Shown here piece by piece: positions 1 to 8,281 of a stretch of DNA of 64,000 bases. Position numbers and translations under genes: made by a program. The DNA is from Tenacibaculum sp. AHE14PA (GTDB lineage: Bacteria > Bacteroidota > Bacteroidia > Flavobacteriales > Flavobacteriaceae): NCBI RefSeq assembly GCF_019278465.1, contig NZ_CP058983.1:1054001-1118000 (forward strand). Reading direction: 5' to 3'. The notes below the pieces were generated by a model. The model worked only from the letters and a program-made list of their open reading frames with translations. It was not told the DNA's origin and made no database searches. Each line of letters opens with the position of its first letter. Position 1 is the stretch's first letter.

Positions 1-1
1 A

Positions 2-127
2 TGTTGTAAAAGCGATTCTCAAGCCACAGAAAATAAGTCTAATATAAAAAAATGGTTCAATTATATAGTATATATAATATTATTTTTAATAGTTGGTGGT
101 GCATTTGTACTTCAATTATTTAGTTAA
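2..127 (+). CDS. C-terminal end of a membrane protein (5' truncated)
   Basis: An open frame enters from the left edge and ends at TAA 125-127. The visible 41 residues start with Cys-Cys-Lys, run through a polar linker, and finish with one hydrophobic segment of about 18 residues followed by LQLFS. It lies 13 bases before the potassium-channel gene in the same direction, so it may be co-transcribed with it. The start and most of the protein are outside the window, so no function can be assigned. The Cys pair next to a membrane segment would suit a metal-related protein, but that is only a guess from the neighbourhood. Confidence 0.5.
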   Translation, partial: CCKSDSQATENKSNIKKWFNYIVYIILFLIVGGAFVLQLFS

Positions 128-140
128 TAAATAAGTTAAA

Positions 141-698
141 ATGCCTAAAGAAAACACTGTAGAAAAATCTAAAAGTACAGACTTTTATAAACAACTATTT
201 AAAAAAGTGATACTTACTACCAGCATAGTTATTGCTTCATCTTTAAGTTATACCTTATGGATTGTTGTAGATTCTGACAGTATTTTTCTACCTTTTTTAA
301 TTGTTAGTTTGGCATTTTTTAAAACCATTTTTATTGTAAGGTTAACTTTTACACAGTTAAGTAAAATAATAGGAGAAAGTCATCAACTGACACACATTCT
401 TACTTTATTTGGAATCTTAATTATTTTAATTGTGCTATCATTTTCAGCAGATTACCAGGCGTTATATATTTTAAATTCAGCAAATTTTAAATTCGAAACG
501 ATTCCCAATAACTCGTTTTTCTTACAATTTTTCGAGTTTTTGTATTTCAGTTTTATAACCTTTTCTTCTGTTGGTTATGGAGATATTGTACCCATTTCTA
601 TATCAGGAAAACTAATTGTTATTTTAGAAGTTGTTTTAAGCTTTTTCGTTTTAGTTTTTGGTATTGCAAACATCAATAGAATCCATGTAAACAAATAA
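141..698 (+). CDS. Two-pore-domain-like potassium channel protein
   Basis: A small membrane protein of 185 aa with an Ion_trans_2-type pore. The selectivity filter is plain near residues 141-150 (SSVGYGDIVP), followed by a final hydrophobic helix. Hydrophobic segments also appear around residues 23-42, 45-65 and 85-105, so the layout is about four helices with the pore loop between the last two. No RCK/TrkA_N domain follows, so gating by a cytosolic ligand domain is not encoded here. It leads a same-strand run of stress-type genes (NTF2-like, universal stress protein, permease) ahead of copA. The TVGYGD-type filter supports K+ selectivity; the physiological role on a metal island is inference. 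Confidence 0.85.
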   Translation: MPKENTVEKSKSTDFYKQLFKKVILTTSIVIASSLSYTLWIVVDSDSIFLPFLIVSLAFFKTIFIVRLTFTQLSKIIGESHQLTHILTLFGILIILIVLSFSADYQALYILNSANFKFETIPNNSFFLQFFEFLYFSFITFSSVGYGDIVPISISGKLIVILEVVLSFFVLVFGIANINRIHVNK

Positions 699-718
699 TC
701 CTTTTTAAAACTTAAATT

Positions 719-1210
719 ATGAAAGTACTTAAATTTATTACTCTATTAACTGTTTTCCTTTTAACAGTTAATCTTACAAATGCACAGGACACCTCTTACA
801 CTAAAGACATAAAGGAAGTAAAAGCCGTAATGAAAGCTTATAAAGATGCAATACAAAATTTAACAACAAAAGGCACCTTTGAACTCTTTACACCAGATGC
901 TATCATATTCGAGCAAGGAAAATTAGAAGGTACATACAAAGAATATATATCTCACCATTTAGGACCAGAATTAGGACATTTTAAAAGTTTTATTTTTTCT
1001 GATTATGAGATTCAGACAACTGTAAATTCGTCCTATGCTTATACAACTGAAAATTACATCTACACTATAGTTCTAAAGGGGAATAAAACCAAAGGCACAA
1101 AAGAAAGAACCATTAAAAGTAAGGGAGTAGCAACATCAATATTGCAAAAAATTGATGGAAAATGGAAGATAATTCATTCTCATACCTCATTTAAAAAACT
1201 AAAAATCTAA
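719..1210 (+). CDS. Secreted NTF2-like (DUF4440/SnoaL-type) protein
   Basis: A 163-aa protein with a clear Sec signal peptide (KFITLLTVFLLTVNLTNAQD, cleavage probably after NAQ or NA). The mature part has the NTF2-like cone-fold pattern: an amphipathic helix rich in Lys and Ala, then LFTPDAIIFEQGKLEG, and a C-terminal KIDGKWKIIHSHTS strand pair typical of DUF4440 proteins. These domains bind small ligands or act as scaffolds, and no catalytic residues can be assigned. It stops one codon before the universal stress gene, so the two are surely co-transcribed. A periplasmic stress-related role is an inference from context. Confidence 0.75.
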   Translation: MKVLKFITLLTVFLLTVNLTNAQDTSYTKDIKEVKAVMKAYKDAIQNLTTKGTFELFTPDAIIFEQGKLEGTYKEYISHHLGPELGHFKSFIFSDYEIQTTVNSSYAYTTENYIYTIVLKGNKTKGTKERTIKSKGVATSILQKIDGKWKIIHSHTSFKKLKI

Positions 1211-1216
1211 TTGATT

Positions 1217-2050
1217 ATGAAAAATATTTTAGTTCCAACAGACTTTTCAAAAACTTGTGATAAAGCAGCTCATTTAGCAATTGAAATTGCCACACTTTTT
1301 GATGCTGAAATTCATTTTTTACATCAAATGCATACACCAGTAGACTGGGTTAAGTTAAACAAAACAGACGAGCATAATTATCCTGATACTCAAAAAGAGA
1401 TTGGCATTGCCAAAAGCAAGTTAAGAAGTCTTGATAAAGATGCGGAACACAAAGGTTTAAAATCGAGGACTTTCTTGGAGTTTATTTCAGATGTAAAAGC
1501 AATTTCTGCACATTCTCACAATTTTCATCACGACTTCATAATAACAGGTAGTAAAGGCACACAAGAAGATTTCTCAAAACAATTTTTTGGGAGCAATACT
1601 CAAAAAATTATTAGAGATATCCACGTCCCAATTTTAGTTGTTAAAGAAGAGGCTACACTATTTCCTTTTAAAAACATTGTTTTTGTTTCTGATTTTAAGG
1701 AAGATATGTCTAATGCTTTTAAACAAGTTGTTAAAATAGCCGAGAAATGTAATTCAAAAATTCACTTATTAAATATCAATACAAATAAAGATTTTAATAA
1801 TATTAAAAATGGTATAGTGCCAATAAGAGAATTTTTAACAAACTTTCCAGAATTAGAAAATTATGAAATGCACGTTTATAATGAATCTACCATTTTAAAA
1901 GGTATCGAAACTTTTCAAAAAGATAATGAAGTAGATTTAGTAGCAATGTATACACATAATAGAAGTGGTTTATCTAATATATTCTCTAAAAGTATTGCAG
2001 AAAACATCACAAATAACTCGAAAAAACCTGTGATGACAATTCATTTATAA
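1217..2050 (+). CDS. Universal stress protein, two UspA domains
   Basis: A 277-aa cytoplasmic protein with two tandem Usp domains. The first starts KNILVPTDFSKTCDKAA and carries an ATP-binding-like TGSKGT loop near residue 118. The second starts FKNIVFVSDFKEDMSNA around residue 153 and ends with AENITNNSKKPVMTIHL. An in-frame TTG two codons upstream (1211) is possible, but ATG 1217 gives the usual MKNILVPTDFS start of the family. Tandem-domain Usp proteins of about 280 aa are common in Bacteroidota. It sits between a secreted NTF2-like protein and a 97-aa protein, all one direction with short gaps, so it is part of one operon. Confidence 0.9.
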   Translation: MKNILVPTDFSKTCDKAAHLAIEIATLFDAEIHFLHQMHTPVDWVKLNKTDEHNYPDTQKEIGIAKSKLRSLDKDAEHKGLKSRTFLEFISDVKAISAHSHNFHHDFIITGSKGTQEDFSKQFFGSNTQKIIRDIHVPILVVKEEATLFPFKNIVFVSDFKEDMSNAFKQVVKIAEKCNSKIHLLNINTNKDFNNIKNGIVPIREFLTNFPELENYEMHVYNESTILKGIETFQKDNEVDLVAMYTHNRSGLSNIFSKSIAENITNNSKKPVMTIHL

Positions 2051-2063
2051 ATAAATTAAAATA

Positions 2064-2357
2064 ATGAAAAGCTACGACACTCTTTCTGAAGCAATAAGCA
2101 CTTTACAAGCAAACGGATACACGTATAACCTAAATATGTGCCCAAAACATATAGAATGTAACTCATTAAAATTAAAATTACATCCAGAAGATTTTGATGT
2201 AGATGAAATGCATCGTTTTGAAGGAATGAGCAGTACTGATGATAACAGCGTTCTTTACGCTATTTCATCTAAAAATGGAATTAAAGGATTGTTGGTAGAT
2301 GCTTATGGTGTATATGCAGAAAACATTTCTGAAGCAATGCGAAAAAAACTAAAATAA
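2064..2357 (+). CDS. Small conserved protein of the type often labelled phosphoribosylpyrophosphate synthetase
   Basis: A 97-aa soluble protein starting KSYDTLSEAISTLQANGYTYN. Similar proteins of about 100 aa in Bacteroidota are, from memory, routinely called phosphoribosylpyrophosphate synthetase. They are far too short for that enzyme (about 310 aa), and no PRPP-binding motif is visible here. What can be seen is an N-terminal helix, a single Cys-Pro-Lys-His stretch, an acidic middle (HPEDFDVDEMHRFEG) and a C-terminal AISEAMRKKL-like helix. It lies 13 bases after the stress gene and 5 before the permease. Function unknown; I would call it a conserved hypothetical. Confidence 0.7.
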   Translation: MKSYDTLSEAISTLQANGYTYNLNMCPKHIECNSLKLKLHPEDFDVDEMHRFEGMSSTDDNSVLYAISSKNGIKGLLVDAYGVYAENISEAMRKKLK

Positions 2358-2362
2358 ATAAA

Positions 2363-3718
2363 ATGAACATACTAAAAAAAACAAACCAAAAACTCTCATT
2401 ATTAGGCTCTGTTTCCTTGGGTACAGGTGTAATGATTGGCGCAGGTATTTTTGTGCTAATGGGTCAAATTGCAGAGTTAGTAGGTGACTTGTTTCCAATT
2501 GCATTTATAGCAGGTGCAATAGTAGTTGGTTTTAGTTCATATTCTTACGTTAAATTTTCAAACGCATATCCTTCTTCTGGTGGTGTAGCAAAATTTTTAA
2601 CAAAAGCATTTGGTCCTGGAACAGCTGCAGGTTCTTTCTCTCTATTAATGTACATATCAATGGTAGTTGCCGAAAGTTTAGTTGCTGGTACTTTTGGTGC
2701 TTATACTTTACGCTTATTTCCGCCAGAATATTCTGGATATGCATCCATATTAGGTGTAATTCTTATTGGAGTAGCGTATATAATAAATATTTCTGGTAAT
2801 AAAATTATTGAAGTTACAGCCACTTTTACAGCAATAATTAAAGTAGCAGGCATTTCATTGTTAGCAATTTCTGGTTTAATAATTTCAGGTTTGCCAACCA
2901 TAACAGGTAATTATGTAGCATCTAATAGTCAAGCTTTACCAGAAGGATTTGGATTTGTAGCTGCCTTGGCATTGTCAATTCTTGCTTTTAAAGGGTTTAC
3001 TACGATTACAAATCAAGGTGGTGACATTAAAAATCCACATAAAAATGTGGGGCGTTCCATTATTATTTCAATTGCTGTTTGTACAATTATCTATGTTGTT
3101 TTAGCATTGTCGGTTGCTGGTGGATTAAGTGTTGAAGAAATTATAATAGCAAAAGATTATGCTTTAGCAGCAGCAGCAAAACCGCTGTTTGGTGAATGGG
3201 GTTCAATTTTAACAATTCTACTGGCTATTGTAGCAACAGTTTCTGGTGTAATTGCCAGCATATATTCTGCTTCCAGAATGTTAGGCATGTTGGGTAATAT
3301 GAAACAAGTACCTGATATGAACAAAATGAAGAAACTTAAAAATCCCTCGTTAATTTTTACTGTTTCTTTAGCCATACTACTAACTATTTTATTCGATTTA
3401 ACTCGCATAGCTTCCATTGGTGCTATTTTCTATTTAATTATGGACATTGCTATTCATTGGGGCCTTTTTAGATACCTTAAAAAAGAAGTAAAATTTAATC
3501 CAATTATTCCAATAATAGCAATAGTAATGGATATTGTTATTTTATCAGCATTCATTTATTTAAAATATGTTAACGACCCTTTTGTACTTGTAGTAGCAAG
3601 TATAGGAATAGCTCTTGTTTTTCTGTTTCAATTTCTTTTCATGAAAACACACACAGATAAAGATGGAAATATGAAAATGGGAATGGAAATGGATGAAGAA
3701 GAAATGATGAAAATGTAA
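2363..3718 (+). CDS. APC-family amino acid permease with Met-rich C-terminal tail
   Basis: A 451-aa polytopic membrane protein. The start has the APC superfamily signature of helix 1, SLGTGVMIGAGIFVLMG (residues 18-34), and about 12 hydrophobic helices follow, with the helix 6 type motif ALSILAFKGFTTITNQGGDIKNP near residue 205. APC proteins import amino acids or polyamines, often by proton symport. The last 20 or so residues are unusual: after a Lys-Thr-His-Thr-Asp segment the tail is almost only Met, Asp, Glu and Lys. It precedes copA by 12 bases. The substrate cannot be told from sequence. The tail could bind Cu(I), which is inference. Confidence 0.85.
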   Translation: MNILKKTNQKLSLLGSVSLGTGVMIGAGIFVLMGQIAELVGDLFPIAFIAGAIVVGFSSYSYVKFSNAYPSSGGVAKFLTKAFGPGTAAGSFSLLMYISMVVAESLVAGTFGAYTLRLFPPEYSGYASILGVILIGVAYIINISGNKIIEVTATFTAIIKVAGISLLAISGLIISGLPTITGNYVASNSQALPEGFGFVAALALSILAFKGFTTITNQGGDIKNPHKNVGRSIIISIAVCTIIYVVLALSVAGGLSVEEIIIAKDYALAAAAKPLFGEWGSILTILLAIVATVSGVIASIYSASRMLGMLGNMKQVPDMNKMKKLKNPSLIFTVSLAILLTILFDLTRIASIGAIFYLIMDIAIHWGLFRYLKKEVKFNPIIPIIAIVMDIVILSAFIYLKYVNDPFVLVVASIGIALVFLFQFLFMKTHTDKDGNMKMGMEMDEEEMMKM

Positions 3719-3730
3719 AACTTTAAAATT

Positions 3731-6457
3731 ATGAAACACACATATAAAATAAAAGGAATGACCTGCAATGGTTGCAGAAGTCATGTAGAAAAAATACTTT
3801 CAAAAGTTGAAGGTGTTACTAAAGCATCTGTAGATTTAGAAAAAGCTGAAGCAACCATAGAAATGGATGCTCATATTAAATTAGAAACTTTTCAAGATGC
3901 TTTAAAAAATGATGGAGACAGATATGGTATTCTTATTCCAAATAATGATAAAATGAAACATAAGTATCACATTCATGGAATGACTTGCAATGGTTGTAGA
4001 AGTCATGTAGAAAAAACACTTTCAGAAGTAGCTGGTGTTTCAAAAGCAACCGTTGATTTAAAGAAAGCTGAAGCAACTATAGAAATGGAATCTCATATTT
4101 CATTAGAAATCTTTCAAGAAGCTTTAAAAAAGGATGGTGGTAGTTATAGTATTCACAAACAAGGAGAACACCAACATATAAAAGAAGAACAAAAACAAGC
4201 AGCTAAAGGAAAAGGAACAGGAACAGGTACTTTTTATTGCCCAATGCATTGTGAGGGAGAAAAAACGTATGACAAACCTGGTGATTGTCCAGTCTGTGGT
4301 ATGGATTTAGTGGAAGAACAAAATTTATCAACTACAAATACAGAACAATGGACCTGCCCAATGCACCCAGAAGTTGTAAAAGATGAACCTGGTGATTGCC
4401 CGATTTGTGGAATGGATTTAGTGCCAATGGAGGCTGATAGTTCTGCCGAAGAAAAAACATATAAAAAATTATCTAAAAAGTTTTGGATTGCAGTTGCGTT
4501 TACATTGCCAATTTTCTTTATAGCAATGAGTGAAATGCTAATGAATAATCCATTATACGATATTTTAGAGCAGAAGAACTGGAATTGGATTCAGTTTGTA
4601 TTATCAATTCCTGTAGTATTTTATGCGACTTGGATGTTTTTTGAACGTGCTTATAAAAGTATAAAAACTTGGAATCTAAATATGTTTACACTTATCGGCA
4701 TTGGTGCTGGTGTAGCTTGGTTATTTAGTGTTTTCGGAATGCTTTTTCCTGATGTTTTTCCAGATCAATTTAAAACAGAATTTGGTGCTGTACATGTGTA
4801 TTTTGAAGCTACAACTGTAATTTTAACATTGGTTTTAATGGGGCAATTATTAGAAGCTCGTGCGCATAGTAAAACAAATTCTGCTGTAAAAGAACTTTTA
4901 AAATTAGCACCTAATAAAGCAACCAAAATAGTAGATGGCGAAGAAGTTGAAGTTTCTATTGATAAAATAGAACTGAATGATATTCTAAAAGTAAAACCAG
5001 GTGATAAAATTCCTGTTGATGGAAAAATAACAGAAGGAGATACAACTGTTGATGAATCTATGATTACTGGAGAACCAATTCCTATAAACAAATCAGAAGG
5101 CGATAAAATAAGTAGTGGAACCATAAATGGGAATCAGTCTTTTTTAATGAAAGCCCAAAAAGTGGGTAGTGATACCTTACTTTCTCAAATTATTCATATG
5201 GTAAACGATGCCAGTAGAAGTCGTGCGCCAATTCAAAAATTAGCAGATACCGTTTCTGGTTACTTCGTTCCAATAGTGGTTTTAATTTCTGTGCTTACAT
5301 TTATTGTTTGGGCAATTTGGGGCCCAGAACCAGCATATGTATATGCATTAGTAAATGCAATTGCAGTTTTAATTATTGCTTGTCCTTGTGCATTAGGTTT
5401 GGCAACACCAATGTCTGTAATGGTTGGTGTTGGTAAAGGTGCTCAAAATGGGGTGCTAATAAAAAATGCGGAAGCTTTAGAAAAATTAGACAAAGTAAAT
5501 ACACTAATCATTGATAAAACAGGAACAATTACGGAAGGAAAACCAACTGTAGAAAAAATTGGTTCTTTCGATGATAATTATTCTGAAAATGAGGTTTTAA
5601 ATTATATCGTTTCTTTAAATTCAAATAGTGAGCATCCTTTAGCAGAAGCTACTGTAAAATATGGTAAAGAACAAAATGCAGAAATTCTAAAATCTAATTC
5701 TTTTTCTGCTGTTACTGGTAAAGGTGTTGAAGCCCTTATTAATGATAAAAAAGTAGCATTAGGGAATCCTAAAATGATGGAATATGCAAACGCAAAAATC
5801 TCATCAGTAATGAAAGAAAAAGCTTCTTCTTTCCAAAAACAAGGAAAAACAGTTTCTTATTTATCAGTTGCTCAAAACATTGTTGGGTATGTAGTTATTG
5901 GTGATAAAATAAAAGAAACAAGTGCTAAAGCCATTAAAGAATTACAAAATATGGGCATTGCAGTTATTATGCTAACAGGAGATAACCATGATACAGCACA
6001 AGCAGTTGCAACAGAATTAAATTTGGCTGATTTTAAAGCGAGCATGTTACCTCAAGATAAATTAAAAGAAGTAGCAAAATTACAAGAAAAAGGCAATGTT
6101 GTTGCTATGGCTGGAGATGGAATTAATGATGCACCAGCTTTAGCAAAAAGTGATGTTGGTATTGCAATGGGAACTGGAACTGATGTTGCTATAGAAAGTG
6201 CGATGATCACATTGGTAAAAGGCGATTTACACGGTATTGTAAAAGCAAGAAATTTAAGTGATAGTGTGATGAAAAATATCAAACAAAATCTATTTTTTGC
6301 ATTGATTTACAACATATTAGGTGTACCAATTGCTGCAGGTGTTTTATTTCCTTTTTTCGGTATATTATTATCTCCTATGATTGCAGCATTAGCAATGAGT
6401 TTTAGCTCGGTTTCTGTAATTGTGAATGCATTAAGGTTAAAAACAATTAAAATATAA
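3731..6457 (+). CDS. copA: Copper-translocating P1B-type ATPase with two HMA and two HMBD modules
   Basis: A 908-aa Cu(I) export ATPase of the inner membrane. N-terminal metal sites: two nearly identical HMA domains with GMTCNGC (Cys 12/15 and about 87/90), then two heavy-metal-binding YHS-like modules of the form CPMH...PGDCPxCGMDLV near residues 171-195 and 209-233. The core is complete: CPC at 551-553 in the transport helix, phosphorylation site DKTGT at Asp 595, the SEHP motif with His 635, and GDGINDAP from 795. CPC together with the HMA and HMBD modules points to Cu(I)/Ag(I). The gene ends 4 bases before a DUF2911 lipoprotein gene. The adaptor at 8.3 kb carries the same HMBD module. Export from cytoplasm to periplasm is known for the family. 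Confidence 0.95.
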   Translation: MKHTYKIKGMTCNGCRSHVEKILSKVEGVTKASVDLEKAEATIEMDAHIKLETFQDALKNDGDRYGILIPNNDKMKHKYHIHGMTCNGCRSHVEKTLSEVAGVSKATVDLKKAEATIEMESHISLEIFQEALKKDGGSYSIHKQGEHQHIKEEQKQAAKGKGTGTGTFYCPMHCEGEKTYDKPGDCPVCGMDLVEEQNLSTTNTEQWTCPMHPEVVKDEPGDCPICGMDLVPMEADSSAEEKTYKKLSKKFWIAVAFTLPIFFIAMSEMLMNNPLYDILEQKNWNWIQFVLSIPVVFYATWMFFERAYKSIKTWNLNMFTLIGIGAGVAWLFSVFGMLFPDVFPDQFKTEFGAVHVYFEATTVILTLVLMGQLLEARAHSKTNSAVKELLKLAPNKATKIVDGEEVEVSIDKIELNDILKVKPGDKIPVDGKITEGDTTVDESMITGEPIPINKSEGDKISSGTINGNQSFLMKAQKVGSDTLLSQIIHMVNDASRSRAPIQKLADTVSGYFVPIVVLISVLTFIVWAIWGPEPAYVYALVNAIAVLIIACPCALGLATPMSVMVGVGKGAQNGVLIKNAEALEKLDKVNTLIIDKTGTITEGKPTVEKIGSFDDNYSENEVLNYIVSLNSNSEHPLAEATVKYGKEQNAEILKSNSFSAVTGKGVEALINDKKVALGNPKMMEYANAKISSVMKEKASSFQKQGKTVSYLSVAQNIVGYVVIGDKIKETSAKAIKELQNMGIAVIMLTGDNHDTAQAVATELNLADFKASMLPQDKLKEVAKLQEKGNVVAMAGDGINDAPALAKSDVGIAMGTGTDVAIESAMITLVKGDLHGIVKARNLSDSVMKNIKQNLFFALIYNILGVPIAAGVLFPFFGILLSPMIAALAMSFSSVSVIVNALRLKTIKI

Positions 6458-6461
6458 TTAT

Positions 6462-7052
6462 ATGAAAAAATTAGTAATCGTACTTGTATTAATAACAACA
6501 ATCTTTAGTTGTAAAAATGAAACTAAAAAAACAGATAATTATGAACATAAAAACCATCCTACAAAATCAGTAAAAGAGAACATACCAAAAAAGAAAGTAT
6601 TAAGTCCACACCAATCTACTATGGCAATGATAGGTGATGCCCATATTCATATTGATTATTCTTCACCAGGAGTAAGAGGCCGAATCATTTTTGGTGGTTT
6701 AGTTGGTTATGACCAAGTATGGCAAGCAGGCGCTCATATGGCTACATGGTTAGAAACCAATAAAGATTTAATCATTAATGGAGAAACGCTTCCTAAAGGG
6801 AAATATGGTTTTTTTACAATTCCATCAAAAGGAGACTGGACTGTGATGATTAATAAAAACTGGGAGCAACATGGTAAAGATGAGTATAACGAAAAAGATG
6901 ATGTTATTCGATTTAAAATTACACCAACATTATCAGAGGAAATCACAGAACATTTAGAGTATAAGGTCAACAAAATAAATGATAAAAGTGGAACTATTTC
7001 GATGGCTTGGGAAAAAGTTAAACTCGAATTTCCTTTTGCAATTAAAAAATAG
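6462..7052 (+). CDS. DUF2911-family lipoprotein
   Basis: A 196-aa lipoprotein: the N-terminus ends in the lipobox-like IFSC with Cys 17 as the probable lipidated residue, followed by a Lys/Asn-rich linker. The rest matches DUF2911, common in Bacteroidota: SSPGVRGRIIFGGLVGYDQVWQ, the GAHMATWLET block, KGKYGFFTIP and the closing MAWEKVKLEFPF. The family has no established function that I know of; it is expected to be a beta-rich envelope protein. Its position 4 bases after copA and 3 before the PepSY gene puts it in the copper operon. A His-rich stretch just before the domain (HPTKSV, SPHQST, HIHIDY) could contribute to metal binding, by inference. Confidence 0.85.
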   Translation: MKKLVIVLVLITTIFSCKNETKKTDNYEHKNHPTKSVKENIPKKKVLSPHQSTMAMIGDAHIHIDYSSPGVRGRIIFGGLVGYDQVWQAGAHMATWLETNKDLIINGETLPKGKYGFFTIPSKGDWTVMINKNWEQHGKDEYNEKDDVIRFKITPTLSEEITEHLEYKVNKINDKSGTISMAWEKVKLEFPFAIKK

Positions 7053-7055
7053 AAA

Positions 7056-7772
7056 ATGGTAAAAAGGCATACAGCTTTAAAAATTAGAAAAACACACAGG
7101 TATTTAGGCCTCTTTTTAGGAATTCAATTCCTATTTTGGACCATTAGTGGTTTATACTTCAGTTGGACAAACATCGATGAAATACATGGAGATCAATTTA
7201 AAAATTTGGAGTATCAACCCAAAGCGTTTAATAATTTAATAAGTCCTTCAAAACTTAGTATAGCTGAAGGTGTAAATACTATAGAATTAAGGGATATTGG
7301 CAATTCACCTTACTATTGGATTAATAAAAACAAGTTGTATAATGCTTTTGATGGTTTGCCAAAAAATAGTATTACGCAAGATGAGGCACTCTATATTGCC
7401 AAAAACCATATGAAAGGTGGTTTAGAGGTAGAATCTGTTGAACAAATAACTAAAACTGGGAAACATCACGAGTATCGAGAAAAACTACTACCTGCTTATG
7501 TTATCTCATATAAAACCGATGAAGCTCTAAAAGCCTATGTTTCTGTAAACGATGGTAAATTTCAAACCGTAAGACATCGTTCTTGGCGTTGGTTTGATTT
7601 TTTATGGATGACACATACTATGGACTATGAAGGCAGAGACAATTTTAATACCCTTGTTTTGAGAGCATTTTCACTATTAGGGTTAATAACCGTATTAAGC
7701 GGTTTCTTATTGTGGTTTACCTCTTCACCTTCAATTAGAAAAATATTTAAAAACAGAAAAAGTAAAGTTTAA
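7056..7772 (+). CDS. PepSY-domain membrane protein
   Basis: A 238-aa protein with an N-terminal membrane segment (LGLFLGIQFLFWTISGLYFSW, residues about 17-37), a periplasmic PepSY-like middle (SKLSIAEGV, ITQDEALYIAKNHMKGG, AYVSVNDGKFQTVRHRSWRWFDFLWMTHTMDYEGRD) and a C-terminal segment (LVLRAFSLLGLITVLSGFLLWF). PepSY-TM proteins are often associated with iron or metal reduction and uptake in Bacteroidota. The HT...MDYEGRD block is typical of the subgroup. It is a short, two-helix version compared with full PepSY_TM proteins of 370-500 aa. Placed between the DUF2911 and DUF305 genes in the copper run, it may help handle metal or electrons at the membrane; that role is inference. Confidence 0.8.
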   Translation: MVKRHTALKIRKTHRYLGLFLGIQFLFWTISGLYFSWTNIDEIHGDQFKNLEYQPKAFNNLISPSKLSIAEGVNTIELRDIGNSPYYWINKNKLYNAFDGLPKNSITQDEALYIAKNHMKGGLEVESVEQITKTGKHHEYREKLLPAYVISYKTDEALKAYVSVNDGKFQTVRHRSWRWFDFLWMTHTMDYEGRDNFNTLVLRAFSLLGLITVLSGFLLWFTSSPSIRKIFKNRKSKV

Positions 7773-7789
7773 CTATAAAACCAAAGATT

Positions 7790-8281
7790 ATGAATTCAAA
7801 TGAACACACTAATAACGACAAAGGAATGAGCAATTACACAAAGTTCTTTTTAATGCTAGGGTCATCATTTATAGCAATGTACATTACTATGTATCTCAAT
7901 ACCTATGAATTTGACCATGTCTGGTTTAGCTTAACCAGATTTTATATGGTTTGTCTGGGTATTTCGACTATGGCATTAATCATGTTTTTCTTTATGAAAA
8001 ATATGTATAATGATAAAAAGAAAAATATAGGCATTGTAATAGGTAGCATTGTGCTCTTTCTTGGCGCATTGGGACTGGTACGAGACCAAAAATCAACTGT
8101 TGGTGATATCCTTTGGATGAAAGGAATGATACCACATCATTCTATTGCTATTTTAACCAGTGAACGCGCAGATATTAAAGATCCGGAAGTTAAAAAATTG
8201 GCAGAGGACATTATAAAAGCTCAAAAGAAGGAAATAGAAGAAATGAAAGCAATGATAAAACGATTAGAGAATGAAAAATAA
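7790..8281 (+). CDS. DUF305-family membrane-anchored protein
   Basis: A 163-aa protein with three hydrophobic segments (about residues 18-38, 46-66 and 79-97) and a C-terminal DUF305 portion: MKGMIPHHSIAILTSERA with the family's two adjacent His, then a charged helix DIIKAQKKEIEEMKAMIKRL. Canonical DUF305 proteins are soluble and export-linked; this membrane-anchored form occurs in flavobacterial copper islands. The His pair and Met residues make it a likely copper-binding protein of the envelope, which fits its position. Its last 11 bases overlap the start of the adaptor gene, showing translational coupling. Confidence 0.85.
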   Translation: MNSNEHTNNDKGMSNYTKFFLMLGSSFIAMYITMYLNTYEFDHVWFSLTRFYMVCLGISTMALIMFFFMKNMYNDKKKNIGIVIGSIVLFLGALGLVRDQKSTVGDILWMKGMIPHHSIAILTSERADIKDPEVKKLAEDIIKAQKKEIEEMKAMIKRLENEK

